From Cenococcum geophilum 1.58 (lineage: Eukaryota > Ascomycota > Dothideomycetes > Gloniales > Gloniaceae), in the NCBI GenBank assembly GCA_001692895.1, contig KV748211.1:1364001-1428000 (forward strand): 64,000 nucleotides of DNA. The letters are read 5' to 3'. Within the stretch, counting starts at the first letter, position 1; every line of letters starts with the position of its first letter. Under the pieces are notes generated by a model, which worked only from the letters and a program-made list of their open reading frames with translations, was not told the origin of the DNA and did not search any database. The translations under genes were made by a program, and so were the position numbers. Shown piece after piece: positions 10,921 to 22,519 of this stretch.

Positions 10921-13900
10921 AGGTCTAGGTTTATTAGGGTAATAACTATAAAACTCTTGGAGCTTATAGGGACTACTTATAAAGTTCTAAATATAGTCCA
11001 GATTATATCCTTTCTAACTTATATAGTACTTTAGCATTCCTCTTATAAGTTTATAAGCTAGTATTTCTTTAACTTCCTACTTATCTTTACTGTTAACTTA
11101 GATTAGTAGCGGGGTAGGTTAATCTAACTAGGTAAAGGGTCTATAGCGGCCTTTCGTAGCTTAACTAGCAAGGGGGTATGCTATACCTTAATTAAGTCTA
11201 AGAGTTTAATCTTATACAAGCTGCCTACTTTATTAAGAATCTTATATAGTCTTACTATTTAGTAGTTTAGCTTATAGCTAGGTCATTCTATCTTCTAGTC
11301 CTTTATTATAATATAGACTATATCGCCTACAGTAAAGCTAGGTTTACGCCTATACTTATTTACTTATTATTCTATTAATTTCTAGACATTTTCTAGATTT
11401 ATATAGGCTACTTTCTAAGCTTCTTCTAAGCGTTTAGTATATTACTAGACCTCCTTATTAGATAGCCTTTTATATACGGTCTATAGCTCTTTTAGTCTAT
11501 TTTAGTAGAAGCTTATATATAGTAATACTCTACTTCTAGCTAAATAGGTATAAATCTCGTAGAGTTATAAGGTAGGGTCGCTTAGGCGTAGTCTATTAGA
11601 GGTAGCATTAGAGGGCTTTGCCCTCTATAAAGGAAAAGAACAAAAATATATATACGCTCGCTCTATAAGGTACTATAGTAAGGGGTAGAGCCAAAGGCTC
11701 TCTAAATATATAAAAGGGGTACTAAGATACCTAATTGAAATATACTAAAGAACTGTATATACTACTATAGTAGCAGTTCGGCCTAGTTATTCTAGAAGTA
11801 GTTAATAAAGAGCCGAAGTCTTTAGTCTAAGTATTAATTTATAATCTCTATTTAACCGTCTATTTAGAGGTAGTATACTATAGAAAGCTTTAGTTTAATA
11901 CCTAGGATTTAGGCAGGCTTGTTCTAAAAGGCTGATATAAATTACAATCTATAATTAGATATAATAGTATTTAGTAGTCCGTAAATTTAGTAGATATAGT
12001 AGATATATAGTTAGGCTACTTCTTTAGTATTAATATTCTTATAGTAGGGGATTAAAAACGGGCACTTAGTAAAGCGGTTAACTAAGATTATAACTATATC
12101 GTATCTGTTGCAATCTATAGGTAGCTCGCAGAAACCTATAGAGATATGCTACTAGGGGCGCCCAAGTATTAGGAGTGGTTTTAACAGTCTTAGGGTTTTA
12201 TCTCGTAGAATTATAGATCTATAATAGTTATTGTAGTTCTGTACGTAGCGGTTAATATTTATAACTGTCTTAGGCTAGTGTTAATAGCTACTTATAATTT
12301 TATTAGTCTTATTCTTTCTAGGGTAAGCTATAGATATCTAGGTATATACTTCGGCGATAAGCTACATCTATAAGTTCTATTCCTTAGCTACTATTACCTA
12401 TGCCTAGTACTTAAGTGGCCCGTTTTAAGGGTATATGGACCAGTATTATCCTTTCCCCTTTTACAGTATTCTTGTAGAGAGAGAGAGAGCTATACGGTTT
12501 ACCTATATAGTTTATTAATAAGGTCGAGCTCTGAGTTAATAAAATATATCTTAGCGCCTAAGAAACTTATACTTAGTTTTACCTATATTTAAGAGTTAAA
12601 TTACTTTTACTATAGTAATGTCTAAGTCTATAATATAGCTTTTACAGCTATCTAGTTATCTAGGTCCTATTTACGTCTTATAAGAATACCTATACAGTTA
12701 TAACGCCTAGCCTATATATAATTAGAGAGTTAAATTAGAATAGAATATCTGCCTAGCGCGTCTACTGGGCTGTAAGGGCCTTTATTATTATAAAACATTT
12801 AAGCCTTATAATCTAAAACTACTTAAATAAGCTTGGGGGGCCCTTCTAGCTATATACGCTAGTATTTAAAACTAGAGATAATAGCTAGGGTAATTTAGCT
12901 TAGTATCTATTATAGTCTTTAGGTAGTAGATAATAGGGTTCCGTTCTTTATTTTTAGCTATTATACTATCTAAGGCATTAGTTTCTAGTATTAAGGGCCA
13001 TTCTAGGTAAAAGTAAGCTAGTAAAGGAGTGGAGGCTAGCTGTTTTCAAAGCTTATTAAAGGCCTACTTATATATGACGTTAAAGTAGGAGGGTTAGTCT
13101 TTTTTAGTAAGGCAGCTAAGAGGCTAAGCGATTTTCCTATAGGCTTTAATAAGGCGTTAATAAAAGCTATAGAAACCTAAAAACGATTATACTCCTCTAA
13201 CAGTCTAAAGAAACTCCTACTAGTTAATTACAGCCGTTTTTCCTAGGTTAGTCTTTATCCTATCCATACTAATAATAAACCCTAGGTACTTTATACGTTT
13301 AATACTAAACTTTAACTTTTTAATATTAGCCTAGAGGCTAGCCTTATAGAGCTATTAGAGGACTTTATAGATATACTTTTTATATTTTAGCTTATTCTTA
13401 AAATAGATTATAATATTATCTAGGTAGGCTATATAGAAGTTATTAAGGTAGTTAAAAAGTATATCGTTTTTATACCGCTAGTATATAGCCAGTCCGTTAG
13501 TTAGCCTAAAAGGTAATACTTTATATTTATATATTTTATAATAGGTCTAAAATATAATAAGATCCTCTAAGCTAGGGTCTATTTTAATTTAGTAGAAGGC
13601 CTAGCGGATATTAAGCTTTATAAAGACCTTAGCTCTACTTATTTAGGCTAGTATCTTATTAAGTAGCGGTAGTAGATAGCGGTCCTTATAGGTTATATTA
13701 TTTAGCTTATAGTAATTAATATAGAAATAGAGTCCTCTATTTAGCTTTTTAGTAAAGAAAATAAGTAAGTTAAAAGGGGCTTAGCTAGGCTTAATAAAAC
13801 CCTTATTTAGGTTATTAATAAGGTACCGCTTTATAGCCTATAATTTAGTAGTAAACTACTAGTAAAGGGGACTAAAGCTAAGGGTATTTTCCTTATTTAG

Positions 13901-14939
13901 CTTAATCTTAATTTTATAATTATATAGTCGGTAAGGCGGGAGCCTATTAGACGCTACTTTAAAGAATATATCCCTAAACTTCTAGTATTAATAAGGTAGT
14001 TTTTATTCTGCTAGCTCCTTATCTATAAGCTCGCCTTCTTATCCATTAAATTTACTTTCCTTTTCCTTAAGTATTTAGTTAATTTTATATAAGCTAGTTA
14101 TAAAAGTAATAGTATTAGGCTAGACTAAGTTCTAGTAAAATCCCACGGCGCTAATATAGTAGATATTAATTAGTAGAAGGTCCGTAGGTTTCCCTATAGC
14201 CGTTTACTAGACCATATTTTATAATTTAGGGTTTATAATCTTTCTTAACTCCTATTCCATCTTCTATAAGTTATCTCTCTAATTTATTAGTTTAGTACAA
14301 CGTCTAATATCCCTTACTATTTTTTATAGCTATATAGGGCCTAAGCTTTCTATAGGGGGCTTTTTTTAGGTTATTACTAACTTTTTAGGTTTTTAATGCG
14401 GGTAGTATAAATATAGGTGGTTTAGGGACGGCATAGTATATAAATCCGTTATAGATTAAGCTATATACCTTCCTTAAAGGTTTAGTTCTTATATATAGTA
14501 TTAACCTAGTAAATAGTATTAATCTAGGGCCGTATAAGGTTTTCTATTATAATACTAATTTCTTTTATAAAGGAAGAGGTTAGGGGTAAGGTTTTAGGCT
14601 AAATAAGCCGTTTACTTTATATATTAAGCCATAAGCCTAAATAGGCTAGCTATTTTCCCTTTAAGATTATATTATAGCTTTCTAGGTCCATAATAAAGAA
14701 GGGGATATTATACTACCTTTATCTGTTAATATAAAGGTAAATCTATAAAATAGTTATAATAGGTAGCCCTATCTGTCTATTATACCTATAAATAGAAATT
14801 AGTTTAGGCAGTTCTTTAAAGGGTATATTTAAAAAGGTAGCTCGCTTTATAGAGTATTAGGTATCTATTAAAGTAAAGATATTTACTCTAAAGTTAGCTA
14901 AGGTAAAGGTTAAAACTTATATTTATTACGGAATAAAGT
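10921..14939 (-). pseudogene. gypsy G pol, RIP-degraded
   Basis: On the minus strand this decays from a gypsy polyprotein. A chromodomain-type C-terminus with FYSRYPNKP lies near 10925-10960. An integrase region follows, then reverse transcriptase with AYLDN at about 13415-13429; the usual active site is YxDD, and the second D reads N, consistent with a G-to-A change. The first 700 bp align with 60240-60930. Many TAA/TAG codons stand where Q or W codons would be. The frame is closed throughout and the gene is cut at 14939 by the copia Y insertion. Confidence 0.75.
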
Positions 14940-14944
14940 ATAAG

Positions 14945-15145
14945 TATTAGTAATATAAGGTGATATCACGTATCTACAAGTTGTAGGTAGTATAATAATT
15001 GTTATTCTATATTCCTCTTGCTTAAGGAAGGGCAAAAAGCTTAGGGCTCCTCGCCACATTAGTGCCGCGACGACACGTAACGGAAACTTACCTTACGTAA
15101 CGGCAACTTGCCTCGCGTAATAGCAACTTACCTATATTCCTAATA
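14945..15145 (-). repeat. copia Y 3' LTR, 201 bp
   Basis: The ends are TATTAGTAAT and ATTCCTAATA, RIP-altered forms of the TG...CA ends in the partner LTR. It is 40 bp longer than the partner at 27249 because it has three copies of a 20-bp unit (about ACGTAACGGCAACTTACC) where the partner has one. It shares the block CTTAGGGCTCCTCGCCAC with the partner. Confidence 0.88.
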
Positions 15146-15929
15146 CTAGCAACTCTTTGTTTATAGTTGCTATCTATATATATATACCGCTCGACTAGCG
15201 TAATAAATATTAATCCTCCTTACTTACTATTGCTATTATAATATAAGTCTCACTATCCTAAAATTTACCTCTTAGTACGTAGTACTTTCTTACTTAGGAG
15301 TTACAGGTAGATATCTTGTTAAAAGGGCCGCTAAGGCGCTAGTAGTAAGTAAGCTAATAGCAATTTTCTATCTTAGGGATAGAAAATCCTAATTAGCTAG
15401 TTTAAGTTAGGGCCTATAGAATATTATACTCCTACTCCCTTTTAACTTAACCTTTAACTTATATATATAAAGTATTTGTATTAACAAACGTCTCTAGTAC
15501 CTTATTTGGGTTTGCCTTTATTATTACATCTACTAGGTTATTTTAGCTATTAATTTATTAAATCTTAAAGAGTTTTTAACGCTTATAGGATTGCTAAAGT
15601 GCCATAATATCGATTATAAGCCACCCCTCCTTTATAGTACTAAGCTTAACTAAATACTTATAAAGGGAATATAAGTCGGTGTATATAATTATAGGGATAG
15701 TAGGAAATTTAAGTTAATCTATAATTATCTTCAGGGTAGTTCCAATTATAATTGCTATATTAACTCCGCTAACCATTTTATATATCTCTAACGCTAGAGC
15801 GCTTTAAGTAACGCGCTTACTTTTAGTTAAGCTCTAGTAAATAAGATTGCTATAAATTATAAAGTTATTCTCTCTAGTAAATTTGTTTGTAATAATAATC
15901 TTATATTCTAGTTAAGAGCTAAAATCTTT
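15146..15929 (-). pseudogene. copia Y polyprotein C-terminal part
   Basis: On the minus strand a copia-like RNase H tail can be read around 15490-15550 (NNLVDVIIKANPNKVLE), which corresponds to the ADA-TK-P tail of the family. The rest is closed by stops. The sequence continues on the other side of the nested copia X at 22520. Confidence 0.65.
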
Positions 15930-16200
15930 TGTTCGTACCAATTTAATAGCACAAGTGAGTTAGATCCAGGGGCACGAAATACGTATAGTATTGTATACTC
16001 TTTTAGATAATAGTAACTGTTAATTATATAAAGCAGACTACGTAGTCTATATACTAATACGCCTCCCCCCTAATTAGTTAGTGCTTTAGAAGTGCACTAG
16101 ACGCGTAAGTGGGTAGTTAGTACACCGAACGCGTAAACGCGTACTCGGCGTACCGAACGTATAAGCACGCGGTTGGTATGACAGGTGCTATAATTATATA
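15930..16200 (-). repeat. copia X 3' LTR (- copy)
   Basis: On the + strand it starts TGTTCGTACC and ends ATAATTATATA. In element orientation it runs TATATAATTA to GTACGAACA. It pairs with 22244-22514. Confidence 0.9.
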
Positions 16201-16209
16201 CTAGCGGTA

Positions 16210-16624
16210 ACGTACTTCACAAGCGAGTCGCCCACACAAGCGAGTCGCCTACCACCAAAATCCACGAAATTCGCAACGAGATATCTTAGCAACCACTTAA
16301 TATTATATGCTGAAAATTTAATATAATATATTTCTAGTCTAATTAAATAGCCTTAATGAATTTTATTAAATAAAAATAAATAGTTATAGAGATATATAAG
16401 TTCGGTCTAGATTTAAGTACCAAAACTTAATATCTTTATAATTATCTATTTTTATTTAACGAAATTCTTAAAAGTTATTTAATTAGGCTAGAAATATACC
16501 CTATTAAATTTTCAGTATATAATACTAAGTGGTTGCTAAGATATCTCGTTGTGGATTTTGTAGATTTTGGTGAGAAATTAGGTGGGCGACTCGCTTGTGT
16601 GGGCGACTCGCTTATGAAGTACGT
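16210..16624. mobile_element. foldback MITE, Tan1/pogo-like tips, subfamily 1
   Basis: This 415-bp near-complete palindrome is inserted at TA in the copia X 3' UTR; TA is duplicated at 16208-16209 and 16625-16626. The uninterrupted site is visible in the + copy just before 34331. Tips are ACGTACTTCA / TGAAGTACGT. Inside each tip a motif AAGCGAGTCGCC occurs twice in tandem. The arms of about 200 bp include ATATCTTAGCAACCACTTAA. It has no coding capacity, so it would depend on a transposase elsewhere. Duplicated subterminal motifs in ACGTA-tipped TIRs recall the Aspergillus Tan1 pogo-type elements. Confidence 0.9.
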
Positions 16625-16867
16625 TACTTAGAAAATGAAACTACTTATATATAGCCTCCGTACTTGTCTTAATAGAACTATAAAACATATAAGAAAATAT
16701 ATAAGAAATCCCTCCTAAGGTGCCTTCTGGGCTGCCTCCCAAACGGTGCTTTAAGCTGGCCGTAAGTCCTGCTTATGGTCCGTAAAATAAACTATACAGC
16801 CCTTTAACGGGCTGTAAATGAACCATACGGCCTTCTGGCGGGCCATAACTAAACCATAAATACTCTA

Positions 16868-19800
16868 TTAGTCTCGTTCCACCCATTCTATAACCCTTAG
16901 GTTAAGCTTATTTGTATTAATTAGGGTTTTAAGAGCTTGGTACGGCTTCGCCTTAGTTATAGCGTCCGCTAGGTTATCTCCGCTGCTAATCTATTTAACC
17001 TTTATAATCTTACGTTGTTTATAGGCCTAACGTAAGCACATTAGGTTGACTATAAGCCTCTTCTCTTATATTGTACCTAGTTTGACTAGGCAGTCGTAGA
17101 GGGACTTTAAATCGGTGCATAAAACTAGGGGTAACTGCTCTAATTATAGGATCTTCTAGATTGTTAACTTAATTACGGCTCCTATGTTAAAGCTATAGGC
17201 TAGTATATATAGTTTAGAAGCTAGTATACTGCGGGTTACTCATTTATATTTAATTAAAAACTAGTGCAGTATATTTACGTCTTAATTATAGTCCGTAAGT
17301 ACAATTATAAAGCCAATTTGTAATAATAGGTCTTTATTATTAGTAAAGAAGGCGTCCGTAAATACTAGTATGCTAAGGGAATTTAGGTCTAGTGGTACGA
17401 AAGTAAGTCCTCTTATTACATTATTAATTTACTACTAAATACGCTTATTTAGCAGCTTAGTATTTTCCTTTTATAGATCTGTTACTTAGGCCGCAAAGGA
17501 TAAATTATAGGCAGATTTGGGTTAATAGACTATAGCAATATAGGCGCCTCTTATACGCTGTGCAACGTATTAATCCTTTATATTTACGGTCTTACGGGTC
17601 TCTCCGTAGGAACTGGTAAAGTCTGTAGGCTTTGCTATAACAAGCCTTAGGTTTTAAGCTTAGCGTTCCTAAGTTAGCTAGATTAAGTTGCCCTTTTATA
17701 TAATTAAGCCTCCGTTAAACTTAATTAGGGTCTACTTAGTTAACTACTCTTGCGGCTTTACTAGGAACTTAGCCTTTTATAATTTAGTCTCTTCGGCGTC
17801 CGTAAAAGTCTAGTCCGCTAAGAAGAGGATATTATTTGTTTAGAGTCTAATAATACTAAAGCCGTTTAATAGTGTGTATAGAAGGCAGGGGTCGTAGGTT
17901 AACTATTCCGTATTGAGGTTACAGACGTAATACTAGTGGTATATCTTAAACCAGTAGTTTCTAGCTTCTAGTACTTCGTAAAGGGGTTTTATAACTTATA
18001 AAATTGTTCCTAGTTATAGGTTAAGCTTAAAGGGTAGTCGTATAAAGATGTTCCTACTTAGATAGGTATTAGACTGCACGTAGGCTTATAAGATATTCCG
18101 TAAGTAGAGGGCTACGGGTTTAGTTTACTATAGTCCAGGCGTAAGTGTAAGTATAATCCGTTAACTAACTCGTTAAATTATAGGTAATTATATAAGGACT
18201 AAACCCTTTCCCTAGTTGTTATAAGCTTATATAATAAGCCTTAATTTCTTAAAGGCTTTATTAGTATTAGGGTGCTTAATTTTATTAATAAAGCGTAAGT
18301 TAAATATACGGACGCCTTACGGAACGTCTTTCTCCGTTATAACCGCAAAGACGCCCTTTTTAAGTAGTCTGTTAATCTCTTTACGTTATAAGTCCGTAAA
18401 AGGGGTTTCCTGTACTAGAACTAATATATCTATAGGCAGAGGTTGCCTTACGGATGTGCTTGCGGAGGTTAGGTAATTCTCCATTATAGGGTTCTTTTAG
18501 GGGCGTCCTCAACCACGCTTTACGGTAGGTTTAGTAGGTTTAGTGGGTTTTTAAGGAACTTCTATAGTAGGCAGAGGTGCTTCTAGTTTATTTGGTTTAG
18601 CGAGTGCTTCTAATTTATCTAGTTCAACGGTATAGGTATTTTTGGATTAAAATTAGGGTTTTACGGACGTGCTTCTAAAGTTAGTTAGTCCACTAGGGAG
18701 TTATATATAGTACGTTTTGTCTTTTACAGCTAGTAAATAATAAGGTCCGGTCTAATTGCCGCTCTTACGCTATATAAGGACTTTAGAATTAAGCGGGAGG
18801 TTATATACTAAGGTTGTATTAGGTCCGTTACGGTAGTATAGAGCATTATTAATAGTTTATTTAGCCCGTAATTTAACTATTTCGGTTATTGCCTTCCGTA
18901 TTATAGCTGCTCGATCTATAACGGACGGGGTAGAAGGGTTTAGTTTACTTATCCTTAGGTAGGCTTTATAAACTAAAAGGGTAGGTACTAGTCCGTTAGG
19001 GCTAGTGGTGTTATTAACGGCTTTTACGGCCATCTGTAAAGCCAGTTCTTTTTAAATATTCTTATACTCGTTTATAATAATCTAGTAAGCTCTCCGTAGA
19101 GCTAGGTAAGCTCGCTTAATAAGCCTAACAGACTAGTGCACCTTAACTAGAACGGCTTTTGTTAAATAGCTATAGCCATGGCATACTATTAGAATTCCTT
19201 ACTAATAAAGTTCTTACTAGCGTTATAGGTAATATACTTAGGAGGTCTAAGGTATATATTAATCTAGTAGGTCCGTAAAATATCCTAAGTATATTTTATA
19301 GATATATTTTATAACTAACGGGCGGCTTAATAGTGGGTTGCCTCGTTAATTATATATAATACTAGACTACTGTTAATGTATATAATGTCCACGTATACTA
19401 AGTGGTTAAAGTTAAGGTCCTTATAAAGGGTAAACTTAAATCGGCCTAGGGAATGTCCGTATTTCTAGCAAAAGGAGTAGTATTTAGTTAGGTGGTCGAT
19501 TGCCTTTTTATTAACGTTGTTATATCTAGAGTGTTTAAGGACTCTATATAGCTTTTTGGCTAATAGGTAGCCAAAGCAGCGGTATAGGCGGTGGATCTTA
19601 GTACTGGTAAGGTAGCACGGGTTATAGTTAAAAGATTCCTAAATGTAGGTCCGTAAAGTCTCTCCCTATATAAAAAACGGGTGTCCGAATCGTTGTATAA
19701 TTAGTAGGGTAATATACTTGCTTTTTAGGGTAGTTGCGGGGCTAATTACAGTATCTGTAATATTGTTATAGTAGACCTATAGCCTATCTATATCCGCAAG

Positions 19801-21804
19801 ACAGAGTAGAAAAGGGGTGTCCGCTTTTACTACGTGGAAATTAACTAGGCTAATTAGGGTCTTAACTGCAACTAATCTAATTAATATGGTTAAGCCGATG
19901 CCGAATTAGACGTTTACGGCCCTAGTTTACATAGTATTAATATCCGTATTATTATTTACGGTAGTCTTATATATAAGGTATTATCCATAACCTATAGTAG
20001 ACTTCTTAGAGGTACCTATATTAATTATAACGCCGTAGAATTCTTTGGGGGTATAGCGTTCCGTAGTAACGTATGCAAATAGGTCCTATTCGCGGTCCGT
20101 AACGTCCGTAATGGGTCTAATAAGTATACTTATAGGCTAGTTTTCGGGTGTAATTAAGTGTATAAAGGAGCGGTTGGCTAATACGGTTATAGTATTAAAG
20201 GCTTAGCTGTCTGTAAAAGGTCTAAAAGTAGTTAGAAATATCTCTAAGGTCTTCTATTCCTAAATATTTAAGTTAAAGTTAATTATAAGGGCTTCTATTA
20301 ACTCGTTAAGAGACTCCTCTACTTTTTCTCTTTTATACTCTAAAATGAACTAGTTAATATGGCTATTAAGTCTCTTTCTAGACTTGTTATATTCTTTCTA
20401 GGTATATTTTATAGACTAATATCCTTCCTTACCGCACACGAAGCACTTCTAGCTAATTCGTCTGTGGGGGTATATTTTTATATAGGAGTTATTATAGGGG
20501 TTATGGGTAGGACCTGGTGGATGCGGGTACTACTAGCGGTAGTGGCGGTCCGTAAAGTAGGCATCTAAATTAGTTTACGGATTTTATAGGTCCGTAATAA
20601 AGGCTTAAGTACTACCTAGTGGGTTTAAGGCTTTATACGTTGTAATAGAGGACCATAAATTGTTAATAAGGCCAGCTATAGTGTCTGCGGGCTTATAATA
20701 GGCGTATTTATAGGGTTCCATTTCCTAATAGGCCGTAATAAGTTTATTATATAGGAAGTCGTCCGTTTAAAGCCTAATATTAAGACCGTACTATAGGTGG
20801 CGGAGGTCTTTAATAAGGATTTGCAGGCACTCTATAGTCGATTTTTTAGTGTTTTTGTCTATTACGGTCCGTAACTTAGTCGTATTTTATTAGGTAAGGA
20901 TATTACGCTTATATTATAGTCCTTTAAAGTAGTTATATATGGCTTTATATAGCTTATTAAAGGGAACACTAAGGGGGTTACTCTTAAGGTTAGTGTAGTG
21001 GTGGTTAAGTACTAGGCCGCACAGTATAGTAGAGTAGGCTTAGCTAAACTCCTATTTAGGAATATTAGCCTTCTAACAGAGGTCTGTAAAGATAGTTAGT
21101 TTAAAGTTAAAGTTGTTATTTTCACCGCTATACTTAGATTCGTTAGTATAGAGCTTAGCTAGGTTAGCTAGTTCCTTACTATAGGTCTTTACTTAGGTGG
21201 TTTACGGATCTATAACTTAAATAATAAAAGGGTTTTAGTCCGTATTTTAGTTTACGGGGGTATTATAGTCCGTAGTTTGGGTTACAGGGGTATTACGGTC
21301 CGTAACTTAAGTACTAGGTATACTTTAGCCCGTAAGATTAATTCTAAAATTGCTTAGGTTTATAGGACGAATTTAGTTAAGTAGGTTAGGTATAAGGCTA
21401 GTAATGCCGTTAAGTTTAGGAGAAGTAAAGAGTTTATTAGTGGCTTTAACCTAGTCTAGGATTTCCTCTTTAGTCTATTCCGTTTAGTCCTCCTCCTATA
21501 TTATATTGTATAAGGACCATACAATAATAACTTATTTATCCTTTTTAACCTATATACCTTAGTAACGTAAAAGGGTTTATAGGTTACGGATAGTAATAGG
21601 GTTATAAGCCTTAAGAATAGCTTCCGTAAAGTCCGTAAAGTCTTCCTTATATTACTTTTATAGGTCGTCGTTTAGAAGCTTATAGTATCCATATTTAAGG
21701 ATTTTGAAATTAATATAGTTATTAACGCCGTCTGTAGACGTAAGGTCGACTCCCTAACTCTACTTCTTTTAACCTTTACTAATTTGCTTAGTTATATCTG
21801 CCAT
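16868..21804 (-). pseudogene. copia X gag-pol polyprotein (- copy), RIP-degraded
   Basis: The reading direction is from the ATG at 21804 to a stop at 16868. A gag zinc-knuckle with CFVCGKEG lies near 20430-20460, integrase over roughly 18800-19700, reverse transcriptase over roughly 17500-18500, and the RNase H tail ISSGDNLADA near 16950-16985. The RT core reads LQTNNILFLAD at about 17834-17866, where most copia enzymes have YVDD. Dozens of TAG/TAA codons replace Q/W codons. An intact protein would supply capsid, protease, integrase and RT for retrotransposition. Confidence 0.82.
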
Positions 21805-22243
21805 ATTATATAGCGTAGTATATCTGTATAAGCTATAGTGGGTAGTAGTAGCTTGTAGCAGGTGGAGGAGGTCTTATAACGGTCCGTAAAATCAATTAGC
21901 GGGTCCGTAATAGTTTAAGAGGTCTTATAGTAGTCCGTAAAGGCGATTAACGGGTCTATAACGGTTTATAGAAGGGTAGGGGGTTTCTATAAGGTCCGAA
22001 GAGGTTTAAGGTTCGAGGGGGTTAAGGATAAGGGGTTCTATAAAGGTCTGTATTCGCGTTTATAAACTTCCGGTAAACTATACTAAGACTTAAATAAGTA
22101 TACAGAATTAGAGATAAGTCCGTAATCCCTAACTTCCGACCTTCTAGCAGGTCGTACTAGGAGTCTAAACGGGTGGTCGCTGTTGTATATCGCTCGGTAG
22201 GAGGTATTAAGTAATTGCTAATCTGTGCGCGCTTATTGATTAG

Positions 22244-22514
22244 TGTTTGTACTAATTTAATAGCACGAGTAAGTTAGATCTAGGGGCACGAAATACGTAT
22301 AATATTGTATACTCTTTTGGATAATAGTAACTGTCGATTGTATAAAGCAGACTACGTAGTCTATATACTAATGCGCCTCCCCCCTAATTAGTTAGTGCTT
22401 TAGAAGTGCACTAGACGCGTAAGCGGGTGGTTAGTACACCAAACGCGTAAACGCGTACTCGGCGTACCGAACGCGTAAGCACGCGGTTAGTACGACAGGT
22501 GCTATAATTATACA
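22244..22514 (-). repeat. copia X 5' LTR (- copy)
   Basis: On the + strand it runs from TGTTTGTAC to ATAATTATACA, 271 bp. The element's internal sequence begins to the left with a block resembling GATTAGTGAGCGCGC, as in the + copy at 28600. This is not the usual TGG-starting primer site. Confidence 0.9.
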
Positions 22515-22519
22515 TCTTT

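Larger units (their letters stand above)
15930..22514 (-). mobile_element. Ty1/copia element X, complete - copy
   Basis: This is a full-length element with two 271-bp LTRs and a perfect 5-bp target duplication TCTTT (15925-15929 and 22515-22519), inserted in copia Y. It is 6585 bp including a 415-bp MITE in its 3' UTR. It is homologous along its length to the + copy at 28326-34601. RIP has closed its reading frame. Confidence 0.93.
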
